From: an uncultured Bacillus sp.
GTDB lineage: Bacteria; Bacillota; Bacilli; Bacillales_B; DSM-18226
Assembly (NCBI RefSeq): GCF_946478885.1
Contig: NZ_CAMLDX010000032.1
Location: 1 to 34,294, forward strand
Reading direction: 5' to 3'
Length of the DNA: 34,294 bases
Numbering within the stretch: the stretch's first letter is position 1; every line of letters starts with the position of its first letter. This document shows, in pieces, positions 24,104 to 33,496 of this stretch. Position numbers and translations under genes: made by a program. The notes under the pieces were generated by a model. It was not told where the DNA came from. It saw nothing but the letters and a program-made list of their open reading frames with translations, and ran no database searches.

Positions 24104-24631
24104 ATGGAGTTTATATCGATTATTTCCTTATGGTTTATTCCTGTTTTGATTGCTTTCATTTTGCTTTATGGAACCTTTAAGAAGGTGCTCACGTATGAAA
24201 GCTTCGTTGAAGGAGGAAAGGAAGGAATCAAAATTGCCTTTGAGATTATTCCTTTTCTGGTTGGGATGCTGGTGGCCATCACGGTATTCCGCGCATCCGG
24301 AGCACTGGAATTTTTTATGAAGCTGATCCGGCCGTTTCTTGAGACCGTCGGAGTGCCGGCGGAGATAGCACCGCTGGCGATTATTCGTCCGATTTCAGGA
24401 AACGCAGCTCTTGGAATGACAAGTGATTTAATCGCTTCACATGGTCCTGACTCTTATATAGGCAGATTAGCTGCTGTACTTCAGGGAAGCACAGATACTA
24501 CTTTCTATGTTCTGACCGTTTATTTTGGAGCAGTCGGCATCAAGAAAATGGGAGATGCCTTAAAAGTTGGTCTTTTAGCAGATGTTGTCGGGATTATAGC
24601 AGCTATTACTGTTGTTCTGCTGGTCTGGTAA
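24104..24631 (+). CDS. spmB: spore maturation protein B
   Basis: The partner of SpmA in spore core dehydration and heat resistance, with 175 residues and about four to five membrane segments. It shares the nucleoside-recognition fold: GGKEGIKIAFEIIPFLVGML, IIRPISGNAALGM and LQGSTDTTFYVLTVYFG. It starts six bases after spmA. A short hairpin terminator follows at 24701. Confidence 0.94.
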   Translation: MEFISIISLWFIPVLIAFILLYGTFKKVLTYESFVEGGKEGIKIAFEIIPFLVGMLVAITVFRASGALEFFMKLIRPFLETVGVPAEIAPLAIIRPISGNAALGMTSDLIASHGPDSYIGRLAAVLQGSTDTTFYVLTVYFGAVGIKKMGDALKVGLLADVVGIIAAITVVLLVW

Positions 24632-24700
24632 AAAGACAGTATCTGGATGTCAAGTACAAGTACACAAAGATCGGATCCATAACCGAATAGTCCTGTAATG

Positions 24701-24725
24701 AAAAGCTCTGATAACAGGGCTTTTT
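24701..24725 (+). terminator. dacB-spmA-spmB terminator
   Basis: AAAAGCTCTG (24701-24710), loop ATAA, then CAGGGCTTTT (24715-24724) with one wobble pair and a T-run. Confidence 0.8.
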
Positions 24726-24805
24726 GTGTTTGATCCATCTGCTGGCTATTTGAAGATCAAACAAATAGAAAAAAGGTGATAAGGCAGTCTATAACAATTT
24801 TTATT

Positions 24806-24833
24806 TTGAAAACATCGGAACTTATGTCATAAT
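24806..24833 (+). promoter_or_regulatory. SigA-type promoter of rluB
   Basis: TTGAAA (24806-24811), 16 bases, CATAAT (24828-24833), about 50 bases before rluB. Confidence 0.5.
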
Positions 24834-24885
24834 TCAATAGGAGTTATTTGAGAATAATGGAAAAGGGTTCATTGAGGTGATAGAA

Positions 24886-25614
24886 ATGGAAAGACTGCAA
24901 AAAGTGATTGCCCATGCCGGCATCGCATCGCGTAGAAAGGCAGAGGAATTGATCCTTGCGGGCAAGGTAACGGTTAATGGCAAAGTGGTAAAGGAATTAG
25001 GAGTAAAGGTTTCCTCATCCGATAGGGTAGAAGTCGAAGGAGTTCCTGTAGAAAGCGAGGTTCCCGTTTATTTTCTTTTCTACAAACCGCGCGGGGTCAT
25101 TTCAAGTGTCAAGGATGAAAAAGGCAGAAAAGCGGTCATTGATTACTTCCCGGAAATTGAACAGCGGATTTATCCGGTCGGCCGTCTCGATTATGATACC
25201 TCAGGGCTATTACTGCTGACCAATGATGGGGAATTTGCCAATCTGTTAATGCACCCGCGAAATGAGATTGAGAAGGTCTATATCGCCAAAGTGAAGGGGA
25301 TTCCGACTCGTGAACAAATAAGAAGCCTTGAGAAGGGGATCGAGCTTGAAGATGGCAAAACGGCTCCGGCTAGGGCAAAGCTGCTTTCATTTGATAAAAG
25401 AAAAGGGACGGCCATTATTGAATTGACGATTCATGAGGGCAGAAACCGGCAGGTAAGAAGAATGTTTGAAGCCACTGGTCATCCTGTTTTAAAGCTTCGC
25501 CGTGAAAAATATGCCTTTCTCACCTTGCATGGCTTAAAGGCTGGAGAAGCGAGGGAACTGACAACACATGAGGTAAAGCAATTAAGAGCACTTGCACTTT
25601 CGAAAAATTCATAG
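24886..25614 (+). CDS. rluB: 23S rRNA pseudouridine synthase B
   Basis: RluB makes a pseudouridine in domain V of 23S rRNA. ATG 24886 (MERLQKVIAHAG) is chosen because AGGTG precedes it and it is the family start; GTG 24877 is less likely. The 242-residue protein has an N-terminal S4 RNA-binding domain (about 1-60, ASRRKAEELILAGKVTVNG) and the RsuA/RluB catalytic domain. The nucleophile is Asp102 in GRLDYDTSGLLLLT, followed by HEGRNRQVRRMFEA. In B. subtilis rluB also stands between spmB and resA. Confidence 0.95.
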   Translation: MERLQKVIAHAGIASRRKAEELILAGKVTVNGKVVKELGVKVSSSDRVEVEGVPVESEVPVYFLFYKPRGVISSVKDEKGRKAVIDYFPEIEQRIYPVGRLDYDTSGLLLLTNDGEFANLLMHPRNEIEKVYIAKVKGIPTREQIRSLEKGIELEDGKTAPARAKLLSFDKRKGTAIIELTIHEGRNRQVRRMFEATGHPVLKLRREKYAFLTLHGLKAGEARELTTHEVKQLRALALSKNS

Positions 25615-25662
25615 AAGATTCACATTTATTATTAAGGCTAAACAATACGGATATATTGGTAA

Positions 25663-25671
25663 TGTTATAAT
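25663..25671 (+). promoter_or_regulatory. extended -10 promoter before resABC
   Basis: TGTTATAAT is an extended -10 element (TGNTATAAT). No -35 is obvious, which would suit an activator such as ResD. It lies about 120 bases before resA. Confidence 0.45.
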
Positions 25672-25793
25672 AGGAGGGAAAAGAGTAAGGGAGAAATATG
25701 CAAATAGAGACTGTCCATATTTCAAGAAAGGATGATTTCATTATATAATGAAATCTAAGCACAATAGACGCAGCTTAAGGGGGAGGAATTAAG

Positions 25794-26318
25794 ATGAAAA
25801 AAAAGCGTCTCGTTGTCCGTACAATTATTTTGGCCGTACTGCTTGCCGCCGTCGGCTATACGCTATATGCACATTTCACAAAGGATGAGGTGCAAAAGGT
25901 AGCAATAGGAGAAAAAGCACCGGATTTTGAATTGGTGGATTTGAATGGGGAAACACACCGCTTGTCTGATTATGAAGGACAAGGGGTATTTCTAAATTTT
26001 TGGGGAACCTACTGTAAACCATGTGAGAAAGAAATGCCCTATATAGAGAGCCAGTATAATGTTTTTAAAGATAAGGGAGTTCAGGTAATCGCAGTCAATG
26101 TCGGCGAATCGAAATTTGCAGTGTCAAAATTTGTGGAAAGACATCATTTAACTTTTCCAATTGTCATTGACGATGATTCGGAAGTACAGTTTGCTTACGG
26201 GATCAACCCGTTGCCGCATACATTCTTAATCGATAAGAACGGCATTGTGATTCAATCTTATACAGGTTCCTTAACTGAAGAAAAGATTGAGCAATTTATG
26301 AAAGAAATAAAACCTTGA
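25794..26318 (+). CDS. resA: thiol-disulfide oxidoreductase ResA
   Basis: ResA reduces the disulfide of apocytochrome c outside the membrane so that haem can be attached. The 174-residue protein has an N-terminal anchor (about residues 9-27). Its thioredoxin fold has active-site Cys74 and Cys77 in GTYCKPCEKEMP (B. subtilis has CEPC) and the cis-Pro loop NPLPHTFLID. Glu80, important for redox tuning in the family, is present. AGGAATTAAG-type spacing follows GGGGGAGG. It is first in resA-resB-resC. Confidence 0.95.
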   Translation: MKKKRLVVRTIILAVLLAAVGYTLYAHFTKDEVQKVAIGEKAPDFELVDLNGETHRLSDYEGQGVFLNFWGTYCKPCEKEMPYIESQYNVFKDKGVQVIAVNVGESKFAVSKFVERHHLTFPIVIDDDSEVQFAYGINPLPHTFLIDKNGIVIQSYTGSLTEEKIEQFMKEIKP

Positions 26319-26337
26319 AAACACGGGGAGATTATAA

Positions 26338-27963
26338 ATGAAAGCGGTAAAATGTGAGTGTGGACATGTTAATCCGCATGGAACAGTACTTTGCGAATCA
26401 TGCGGTAAGATACTGGAGGCGACAGAAGACAATCAGCAATTAGTGGACATGAGGTATGAGGGCAGTGCCCGTCGTTCTCAGATTTATAATAAAACCATTA
26501 TTGATAAAATATGGGGCTTTTTCTCGTCTGTTAAAATTGGTGTGACTCTTATTGTCATTACCCTGATTGCATCGGCGCTTGGCACAGTCTTTCCGCAGGA
26601 AATGTATATTCCTACGACGATGTTGCCTGCCGAATTTTATAAGGAGCAATATGGCTGGCTTGGCAAACTCTATTATGACCTCGGATTTCATAATCTATAC
26701 AGCTCTTGGTGGTATTTATTATTAATCGCTTCGATTGGAATATCACTGGTAATCTGCAGTCTAGATCGTGTCGTACCGCTGTATCGTGCTCTGAAGAATC
26801 AAAAAGTCACGCGTCATGAGGGATTTCTGAAGCGCCAAAGATTGTTTGGCGTAACAGAGGAGAAGATCGCAGAGGAAGACTTAGAAATTATAAAAGAAAA
26901 ACTGAAAAAGAAACATTATCGCATCCGGGAGGAAGACAGCAATCTTCTTGCTGAAAAGGGACGTTTTTCCAGATGGGGCCCTTATGTCAATCATATTGGA
27001 CTCATCATCTTTTTAATCGGGGGGATGCTTCGTTTTATTCCGGGAATGTATGTGGATAAACTGCTATGGATTCGTGAGGGAGAAACAAAGGTCATTCCGG
27101 AAACTAACGGAGAATATTATTTGACGAATAATGAATTTATTTTAGATGTATATAATAAGGACAAAGATAATCCTGCCTTTGAAGCGGCGATTGACAATGC
27201 TGGAATGGTTCCAAAAAACTATCAATCCAATGTCACTCTGTCGAAAAATGTGGGGAATACGGTTGCTGGACAGGAGAAGCAACTTGAGAAGGTTAAGGAT
27301 TATGGTATTAAAGTCAATCATCCTTTGAAATTTGAAAGGCTTGCTCTTTATCAATCACAGTATAAGTTGAATGAGCTAAGTAAAATGACGTTTGCTCTGA
27401 CAAACAAGGCAACAAGTGAAGAATATGGTATGATTACGATCGACCTGGATAATCCTGAATCCAAATATAAGCTGGGAGAAAACTACTCAATTGAAATGAT
27501 CAGTTATTATCCGGATGTGCAATTTAATAAGGAAGGGGAACCGACTACGATTTCCAAGGTTCCAAATAATCCGGCCTTTATTTTTCGCATGGTGACACCG
27601 GATAAACCGGATGGGGAAGTCAGTTTTGTAGCAATTCGCCAGACTCTTGAACCATATGGTGATAACCAGTACAAAATGCAGTTTAAAGGTGTCGAAACGA
27701 GACATGTCTCAGGTTTGACCGTCAGAAAGGATATGACACTGGGTGTTTTGATATTCGGCGGTATCATCTTTATGATTGGAGTTGTACAAGGCGCCTATTG
27801 GAACCACAGGCGGATTTGGATTCGCAGGATGAATGGGGAAGTCTGGGTTGCCGGCCATACAAATAAAAACTGGTATGGCTTAAAGCGTGAAATCACCTGG
27901 ATTTTAGCCGGAACCGGAGTTAAAGAGCCGCAAGATCAATTAGAAACAGAAAAGAACAGTTAA
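26338..27963 (+). CDS. resB: cytochrome c biogenesis protein ResB
   Basis: ResB (CcsB/Ccs1 type) acts with ResC in transporting haem and attaching it to cytochrome c (system II). The 541-residue protein starts with a zinc-ribbon-like [19 protein letters not shown]. It has three membrane segments in the N-terminal half (about residues 69-88, 127-145 and 219-238), then a large outer domain, and a last membrane helix ([19 protein letters not shown], about 475-493). Length equals that of B. subtilis ResB. Confidence 0.95.
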   Translation: MKAVKCECGHVNPHGTVLCESCGKILEATEDNQQLVDMRYEGSARRSQIYNKTIIDKIWGFFSSVKIGVTLIVITLIASALGTVFPQEMYIPTTMLPAEFYKEQYGWLGKLYYDLGFHNLYSSWWYLLLIASIGISLVICSLDRVVPLYRALKNQKVTRHEGFLKRQRLFGVTEEKIAEEDLEIIKEKLKKKHYRIREEDSNLLAEKGRFSRWGPYVNHIGLIIFLIGGMLRFIPGMYVDKLLWIREGETKVIPETNGEYYLTNNEFILDVYNKDKDNPAFEAAIDNAGMVPKNYQSNVTLSKNVGNTVAGQEKQLEKVKDYGIKVNHPLKFERLALYQSQYKLNELSKMTFALTNKATSEEYGMITIDLDNPESKYKLGENYSIEMISYYPDVQFNKEGEPTTISKVPNNPAFIFRMVTPDKPDGEVSFVAIRQTLEPYGDNQYKMQFKGVETRHVSGLTVRKDMTLGVLIFGGIIFMIGVVQGAYWNHRRIWIRRMNGEVWVAGHTNKNWYGLKREITWILAGTGVKEPQDQLETEKNS

Positions 27964-27976
27964 GGGGGATACTTGG

Positions 27977-29164
27977 TTGGTTAGCCTTAGCAGTAATTTA
28001 TTATATACAGCCTTTATTCTTTATTTAATTGCAGTGCTGATCTTTGGTGGTGCGATTAGACAAAAGAAGGGGATACAGTACAGTAACTCAGGACTTAACG
28101 CGTGGTCAAAAACAGGAATAACGATCACAATCATTGGATTTATTGCACAGTTAGGCTATTTTGTTACCCGCTGGATCGCAGCGGGACATGCTCCTGTAAG
28201 TAATCTATTTGAATTCACAACCTTTTTCGGCATGTCACTCGTAGGGGCTTTTATTGTCATCTTTTTTATTTATAAAACACCGGTTCTCGGGTTATTTACC
28301 TTGCCGATAGCCCTCTTGATCATTGCCTATGCCAGTATGTTTTCACGGGATATCTCTCCGTTGATACCATCACTGCAAAGTGACTGGCTGCATATTCATG
28401 TAACAACCGCTGCGCTCGGTCAAGCTATTTTAGCAATCAGCTTTGGAGCATCTTTAATCTATCTTGTTAAATCAATCGATCAAACGATAAAAAGCAAAAA
28501 GACCGCTTGGCTGGAATTCATTATGTTTGCTTTGGTCTGTACCGTAGGATTTATCTTGGTCACAAGCACCTTCGCCATTATGGATTATAAAGCTGATTTT
28601 AATTGGATCGACAAGAACGATAATCCTTCCGAGATCCAGTATGTAATGCCGGCTTTAATTGGGCCAAATGAGGGAGAACTCTTAACGAAAGGGAAATTTG
28701 AACCTTTACTAGAGGTGCCCGGCATTATAAATGCCAAAAAATTAAATACGGTCGTTTGGTCAGTCGGAGTCGGTTTGATTCTGTATGCACTGATCAGGCT
28801 TATTTTCAAAAAACGAATCGGGGAACTATTAAAACCCCTTGTTAAAAATGTCAATCTCGATTTGGTTGATGAAATCAGCTATCGTTCTGTCCTTATCGGC
28901 TTCCCTGTCTATACTCTGGGTGCATTAGTATTTGCGATGATTTGGGCGCAGATTGCCTGGACCCGTTTTTGGGGCTGGGATCCCAAAGAGGTGTGGGCAT
29001 TAATTACTTGGCTTTTCTATGCCGCATTTCTGCATCTGCGTCTGGCAAAAGGCTGGCATGGTGAAAAATCTGCCTGGCTGGCCGTAATCGGTTTTGCCAT
29101 TATGATATTTAATTTGATTTTTGTGAATTTAGTCATTGCTGGATTACACTCATACGCCGGCTAA
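27977..29164 (+). CDS. resC: cytochrome c biogenesis protein ResC
   Basis: ResC (CcsA) is the haem-handling membrane partner of ResB. The start is TTG 27977 ([13 protein letters not shown]): no ATG is available at the family start and AAGGGGGA lies about 7 bases upstream. The 395-residue protein has about eight membrane segments. It contains the tryptophan-rich haem-binding motif [18 protein letters not shown] and the flanking His residues ([11 protein letters not shown], and [10 protein letters not shown] after it). A hairpin terminator follows. Confidence 0.93.
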   Translation: MVSLSSNLLYTAFILYLIAVLIFGGAIRQKKGIQYSNSGLNAWSKTGITITIIGFIAQLGYFVTRWIAAGHAPVSNLFEFTTFFGMSLVGAFIVIFFIYKTPVLGLFTLPIALLIIAYASMFSRDISPLIPSLQSDWLHIHVTTAALGQAILAISFGASLIYLVKSIDQTIKSKKTAWLEFIMFALVCTVGFILVTSTFAIMDYKADFNWIDKNDNPSEIQYVMPALIGPNEGELLTKGKFEPLLEVPGIINAKKLNTVVWSVGVGLILYALIRLIFKKRIGELLKPLVKNVNLDLVDEISYRSVLIGFPVYTLGALVFAMIWAQIAWTRFWGWDPKEVWALITWLFYAAFLHLRLAKGWHGEKSAWLAVIGFAIMIFNLIFVNLVIAGLHSYAG

Positions 29165-29175
29165 TTGGTTCCTTT

Positions 29176-29203
29176 AGACCTGCACAAGTGTGCAGGCCTT
29201 TTG
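29176..29203 (+). terminator. resABC terminator
   Basis: CCTGCACA (29179-29186) and TGTGCAGG (29189-29196) form an 8-bp stem with a very short loop, followed by CCTTTTGT. Confidence 0.65.
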
Positions 29204-29208
29204 TCAAG

Positions 29209-29255
29209 TTGACATCATTCTTTAATAGAAGATTTACTAGGAAAGTTCTAGTAAA
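29209..29255 (+). promoter_or_regulatory. resD promoter region with 8-bp inverted repeat
   Basis: TTGACA (29209-29214) is a perfect -35, but no good -10 lies 17 bases on. The inverted repeat TTTACTAG (29233-29240) / CTAGTAAA (29248-29255) sits where a -10 and start would be and may be an operator. Confidence 0.4.
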
Positions 29256-29275
29256 ATGGTTTGTTATTTTGCTAA

Positions 29276-29300
29276 AATATCTACTAGGAGGCTAGATATT
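29276..29300 (+). promoter_or_regulatory. hairpin presenting the resD ribosome binding site in its loop
   Basis: AATATCTA (29276-29283) and TAGATATT (29293-29300) are exact complements. The 9-base loop CTAGGAGGC holds the whole AGGAGG, and the ATG follows the stem directly. Translation initiation may be modulated by this fold. Confidence 0.55.
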
Positions 29301-30017
29301 ATGGACAACGAAGTAAAAGTATTAGTGGTAGATGATGAAGAAAGAATCAGACGCTTATTAAAGATGTACTTAGAAAGGGAAGGATACATAATTGAAGAGG
29401 CTGAAGATGGGAATGAAGCGCTGGCAAAAGCACTGGCCAATGATTATGACGTTATCCTTTTGGATTTGATGATGCCAGGCAAGGACGGCATTGAGGTATG
29501 CCGTGAGCTGCGCGAGAAAAAGGCAACTCCTGTTGTGATGCTAACCGCAAAAGGTGAAGAAGTGAACCGGGTGCAAGGATTTGAAGTAGGCACCGATGAT
29601 TATATAGTAAAGCCATTTAGTCCGCGCGAGGTGGTGCTTCGTGTTAAAGCCCTTTTGCGCCGTTCTTCCAAGACAAGCTTTTTACAGACGGAAACAACAA
29701 CGAAGGATGTCATTGTATTCCCTCACCTGACCATTGATAATGATGCCCACCGTGTTTTGGCAGATGGGAAAGAAGTGAGCCTGACACCGAAGGAATATGA
29801 ATTGCTGTTCTTCCTTGCCAAATCTCCTGATAAAGTATTCGATCGGGAACAACTGTTAAAAGAAGTTTGGCATTATGAGTTTTTCGGTGATCTTCGCACC
29901 GTTGATACCCATGTGAAACGACTGCGTGAGAAATTAAATAAAGTTTCGGAATCAGCTGCCAAAATGATTATTACTGTTTGGGGAGTCGGCTATAAATTTG
30001 AGGTAATCAATGAATGA
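29301..30017 (+). CDS. resD: response regulator ResD
   Basis: ResD activates genes for aerobic and anaerobic respiration. ATG 29301 (MDNEVKVLVVDDEERIRR) with AGGAGG 9 bases upstream is chosen; the frame open from 29256 is leader. The 238-residue OmpR-type protein has acidic residues Asp11-Asp12, phospho-acceptor Asp55 (VILLDLMMPGKDG), the TAK switch Thr and the KPFSPREVVLRV Lys. It also has a winged helix (SLTPKEYELLFFL ... RTVDTHVKRLREKL). Its stop overlaps the resE ATG by four bases. Confidence 0.96.
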   Translation: MDNEVKVLVVDDEERIRRLLKMYLEREGYIIEEAEDGNEALAKALANDYDVILLDLMMPGKDGIEVCRELREKKATPVVMLTAKGEEVNRVQGFEVGTDDYIVKPFSPREVVLRVKALLRRSSKTSFLQTETTTKDVIVFPHLTIDNDAHRVLADGKEVSLTPKEYELLFFLAKSPDKVFDREQLLKEVWHYEFFGDLRTVDTHVKRLREKLNKVSESAAKMIITVWGVGYKFEVINE

Positions 30018-31807
30018 TGTTTTGGCGCAGTGTAGTTGTTAAACTCTGGTTTACCATTCTTCTGCTTGTATCGTTTATTCTTTTTATCGTTTCGATCACA
30101 ATCCTCGAATTTCTGCAAAATAATGCACAGTCAGAAAATGAGAAGGCCTTGCAGGGGACTGCAGAAAAGATTGCAAACATTGTAGAAGGACATGAAATGG
30201 ATACCGCTTTGGAAATTTCCTGGGAGTTAATTGATGAGGTTTCCAATGTTTCAATCATGCTTAGCCCAGAGGAATCGTATGCTTCTCCACCTAAGAGGAA
30301 TACGGCAGAACTTCCAATATCTTATTTTATTGAGGATAAAGAACTGTCAAAAGTATTTAAACAAGGCACGACAAAAAAGGTCGTCGATACGTTTGAAGAT
30401 GAAGGTACGAATGGAGAAGCGCTAAAGCTGTTAATTATCGGCGTTCCGTTTTCCTTGAAAAATGGCGAAACCGGAGCTGTCTATATTTATCAGTCCTTAA
30501 GTGCAGGCGAAGAAACGACTAGGGAAACGACAAAATTTATCCTGTTGGCAGCAGGCGTAGCGATCATTTTAACCACCTTCTTTGCCTTCTTTTTATCGAC
30601 CCGCATTAATGCTCCATTAAGGAAGATGAAGGAAGCGGCATTTGAAGTAGCAAGGGGAAAATTTGATACGAAGGTTCCGATCTTAACGAAAGATGAAATT
30701 GGTGAACTGGCAACTGCATTTAATCAGATGGGAAGGCAGCTGAAATTTAATCTTAATGCTTTGAATCAGGAAAAAGAACTGCTCTCTAGCATCTTAAGCG
30801 GAATGGTGGACGGGGTTATCACGTTTAACCAGGATGGCATTATTTTAATCACGAATCCGCCAGCCGAAATCTTTCTGCAAAACTGGTATTTTGAAATGAA
30901 AAACCAGGAAAATAATGTGGAGGCAGTTCCATCAAAAGTTATGGAGCTATTTGAGCAGGCGGTCAGCACGGAAAAAGAACAAGTTGGAGAAATATCACTG
31001 CAAGGCCATCACTGGGTGATGATAGTTAGTCCGCTGTATAGCCACGAGACGATTCGCGGGGCCGTTGCTGTTGTCAGGGATATGACCGAGGAACGGAAGC
31101 TGGATAAGATGAGAAGTGATTTTATCGCCAATGTTTCTCATGAGCTACGCACACCTATTGCTATGCTGCAGGGCTACAGCGAGGCCATTGTCGATGATAT
31201 TGCTCAGACGAACGAAGAGAAGAAAGAAATGGCATCCGTTATTTACGATGAATCGTTGAGAATAGGCCGCCTTGTCAATGAACTGCTTGACTTGGCCAGA
31301 ATGGAGTCGGGCTATTTCAATCTCTCGATTCATGAAGTAGAATTACAGCCATTTTTACAAAGGGTTACGCGGAAGTTTCAAGGCCTGTCCAAAGAGAAGG
31401 CAGTTTCCGTCACTTACGAAAGTGCTGTGAAGGAGGAGTTCTTTACCTTTGATGCAGACCGCATTGAACAGGTATTAACCAATCTGATCGATAACGCGAT
31501 CCGTCATACCTCTGAGGGAGGGGCAGTTACCCTGGCGGTGAAAGGGCAGGAAAAGGGCCTATATTTCTCCGTAACAGATACAGGATCGGGTATCCCTGAA
31601 GAAGATCTCCCGTTTGTCTTTGAACGATTTTATAAGGCGGATAAAGCAAGAACGCGCGGAAGGTCCGGTACCGGACTCGGACTCGCGATTGCCAAAAATA
31701 TTGTTGAAGCACACAAAGGTAGTATTAATGTGCAAAGCAAGCTTGGGGAAGGAACAACATTTTCCTTTTTTCTGCCGCGCAATACAGTAAACAGTCTAGT
31801 AGACTAA
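30014..31807 (+). CDS. resE: sensor histidine kinase ResE
   Basis: ResE is the kinase for ResD. The 597-residue protein has two membrane helices (about residues 8-30 and 173-195) bordering an outer domain, then HAMP (STRINAPLRKMKEAA...DEIGELATAFNQM). A PAS-like region (LSSILSGMVDGVITFNQDG) follows, then HisKA with phospho-His376 (ANVSHELRTPIAML). The HATPase domain has N-box NLIDNAIRHT, DTGSGIPEEDL and the GTGLGLAIAK glycine box. ATG 30014 is used, overlapping resD (ATGA); 30017 is an in-frame neighbour. A long inverted-repeat element follows about 30 bases after the stop. Confidence 0.96.
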   Translation: MMFWRSVVVKLWFTILLLVSFILFIVSITILEFLQNNAQSENEKALQGTAEKIANIVEGHEMDTALEISWELIDEVSNVSIMLSPEESYASPPKRNTAELPISYFIEDKELSKVFKQGTTKKVVDTFEDEGTNGEALKLLIIGVPFSLKNGETGAVYIYQSLSAGEETTRETTKFILLAAGVAIILTTFFAFFLSTRINAPLRKMKEAAFEVARGKFDTKVPILTKDEIGELATAFNQMGRQLKFNLNALNQEKELLSSILSGMVDGVITFNQDGIILITNPPAEIFLQNWYFEMKNQENNVEAVPSKVMELFEQAVSTEKEQVGEISLQGHHWVMIVSPLYSHETIRGAVAVVRDMTEERKLDKMRSDFIANVSHELRTPIAMLQGYSEAIVDDIAQTNEEKKEMASVIYDESLRIGRLVNELLDLARMESGYFNLSIHEVELQPFLQRVTRKFQGLSKEKAVSVTYESAVKEEFFTFDADRIEQVLTNLIDNAIRHTSEGGAVTLAVKGQEKGLYFSVTDTGSGIPEEDLPFVFERFYKADKARTRGRSGTGLGLAIAKNIVEAHKGSINVQSKLGEGTTFSFFLPRNTVNSLVD

Positions 31808-31834
31808 CAAATAAACGCATGCATATCATGGTTC

Positions 31835-31957
31835 AGGGGACTGTTCCATAAGGTGTCAGGCGTCCACAATTGATCTATATCCCGTGCAGAGCGATGCATA
31901 GTGATGTAAGATCCTGGATTGTGGTCCCTGACACCTTTTCTTTCGGAACAGCTCCTT
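31835..31957. repeat. long inverted-repeat element, copy 2
   Basis: The outer arms GGGGACTGTTCC (from 31836) / GGAACAGCTCCTT (31945-31957) are imperfect. The inner arms AAGGTGTCAGG (31850-31860) / CCTGACACCTT (31927-31937) are perfect over 11 bases. The interior shares ATCTATATCCC-N-TGCAGA and a following GATTGTGG with the reverse complement of copy 3, so the two are true homologues in opposite orientation. It fills most of the stretch 31808-32134 after resE and can act as a terminator. Confidence 0.75.
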
Positions 31958-32134
31958 TTTCTGTATTTCGAAGTATAAAATATATCCATTTGATCCATTC
32001 TAGTAAATGTGTTTTTTATCCATAACCAAAAATGTAAAGGTGTTGATTGCAGCTCTTTTGTACACGCAGGTCCGTTCTAATCCCATCTGGACATTCATAG
32101 TGTGAAAAGAGGTACAAGAACAAGGAGGAAAAAA

Positions 32135-33067
32135 ATGCAGGATTATTTACGCCGTTTTTTAATTGCAGGAATTATGGCTGTCTGTGTCGGATTATTGTTC
32201 CTAGGAGTTAAGAACGTTCAGGCAGAAACAATTCCGCTGCAGGATATTACATCCCAATGGATGTGGCCTTCCGAAGGAGTCTTATCAGATTCCTTTGGAA
32301 CAAGAAACGGAGAACATAAGGGCATTGATATTGCCGGACCTATCGGTACCCCTGTATATGCAGTTGATAAGGGAACCGTCACCAAATCGTATTATTCTGA
32401 TACTTACGGACATGTTGTATTTGTGAAACATGACTACGGTATGGAAACGATATATGCTCATTTACAGGAAAGAGCAGTTCAGGAAGGGCAGCACGTTGGG
32501 CAGGGTGAAGTGATTGGGAAAATGGGCAATACAGGTGATTCGTCTGGCGTTCATTTACATTTTGAAGTACATATGAAAGAATGGACCTTTGATAAGAAGA
32601 ATGCGGTCAACCCGATGACCGCATTAGGATTTGTAGAGATTGGACAAGCTGTTGCTGCGGTACGGCACGGGGAACATGAAGGGGCAGTAGAAACATCAAC
32701 CAGACTCCTTTCTTCTGAGCGCTTCGTGGGAAGTGAACAGAACTCTTTGCCGTCAGACAGTAGAACGGAAACGGCAGGGGAAAAGTATATCGTGCAGCAA
32801 GGAGACACCCTATGGTCGATTGCCCGGATGCACAGCACAACCGTTCAGTCACTGCAAAACCAGAATGGATTGCAGAATGAAGCCATTTTTATCGGACAGG
32901 TACTTGTGATTCCGATGAGCTCGGCTTCGGTATATATTGTGCAGAAGGGAGATACCCTGGCGAGCATAGCGCGAAAAAATCATATCAGCATTACAGAATT
33001 ATCCGCCATGAATGGGTTAAAACATGACTTAATAAAACCGCAGCAAAGGCTAGTATTAAAAAAATGA
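32135..33067 (+). CDS. M23 peptidase with two LysM domains
   Basis: This is a secreted cell-wall endopeptidase. ATG 32135 is chosen (AAGGAGG 6 bases upstream) over 32102. The 310-residue protein has a signal or anchor segment (about residues 8-26, cleavage near VQAET). A LytM/M23 zinc domain (about 50-160) carries ligands His61 and Asp65 (EHKGIDIAGP), His109 (YAHL) and His142 (GVHLHFEV). A low-complexity linker and two LysM repeats (about 218-260, YIVQQGDTLWSIA; 267-309, YIVQKGDTLASIA) follow for peptidoglycan binding. In B. subtilis the corresponding place after resE is held by sigX-rsiX. Its substrate bond is not known; sporulation or growth roles are both possible. Confidence 0.88.
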   Translation: MQDYLRRFLIAGIMAVCVGLLFLGVKNVQAETIPLQDITSQWMWPSEGVLSDSFGTRNGEHKGIDIAGPIGTPVYAVDKGTVTKSYYSDTYGHVVFVKHDYGMETIYAHLQERAVQEGQHVGQGEVIGKMGNTGDSSGVHLHFEVHMKEWTFDKKNAVNPMTALGFVEIGQAVAAVRHGEHEGAVETSTRLLSSERFVGSEQNSLPSDSRTETAGEKYIVQQGDTLWSIARMHSTTVQSLQNQNGLQNEAIFIGQVLVIPMSSASVYIVQKGDTLASIARKNHISITELSAMNGLKHDLIKPQQRLVLKK

Positions 33068-33144
33068 CAGAATATTACAATCAAAGTTGTGACTAAAATA
33101 CTACAAATAGGAATATTATTTATAGTGTTTTTTGTTTAAAACAG

Positions 33145-33173
33145 TTCACATGAAAAGAAAGCTTATGTATAAT
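33145..33173 (+). promoter_or_regulatory. SigA promoter of the FMN riboswitch-ribU unit
   Basis: TTCACA (33145-33150), 17 bases, and a perfect TATAAT (33168-33173), about 20 bases before the riboswitch P1 stem. Confidence 0.7.
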
Positions 33174-33194
33174 GAAATTATAAAAATACGATCT

Positions 33195-33324
33195 ATCTTC
33201 GGGGCTGGGTGAAAATCCCGACCGGCGGTGATGAGGCATCGTGCCTCTTAGCCCGCGAGCTTGGTTAACAAGCAGGATTTGGTGCAATTCCAAAGCCGAC
33301 AGTATAGTCTGGATGGGAGAAGAT
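33195..33324 (+). ncRNA. FMN riboswitch (RFN element)
   Basis: The aptamer shows the conserved RFN blocks: P1 ATCTTC (33195-33200) pairing with GAAGAT (33319-33324), GGGGC-GGGTGAAA-TCCC, ACCGGCGGTGATG, AGCCCGCGAGC, GGATTTGGTG-AATTCC-AAGCCGACAGT, and TGGATGGGAGA. With the downstream terminator it should stop ribU transcription when FMN is abundant. Confidence 0.97.
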
Positions 33325-33388
33325 GGAGGTTTGGCGCGTTCTTGAAATTATGAGCGTTTATTGTGCAATCCTTCTATTAAAAATTCTC

Positions 33389-33417
33389 CCTCAAGTTGGT
33401 TAAACTTGAGGTTTTTT
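33389..33417 (+). terminator. riboswitch-controlled terminator before ribU
   Basis: CCTCAAGTT (33389-33397), loop GGTTA, AACTTGAGG (33403-33411), then TTTTTT. It is the expression platform of the FMN riboswitch. Confidence 0.88.
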
Positions 33418-33496
33418 AATGAAATTTATTGGATGGATTCGGGGCTGAACTTCCCTTCTTAGGTGAGATGGATCCTAGAAAGGGAGAGTAAGTAGT

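Noticed and set aside
25698..25748. 16-codon frame before resA (MQIETVHISRKDDFII)
   Set aside because: No family and too short; possibly a leader peptide but without support.
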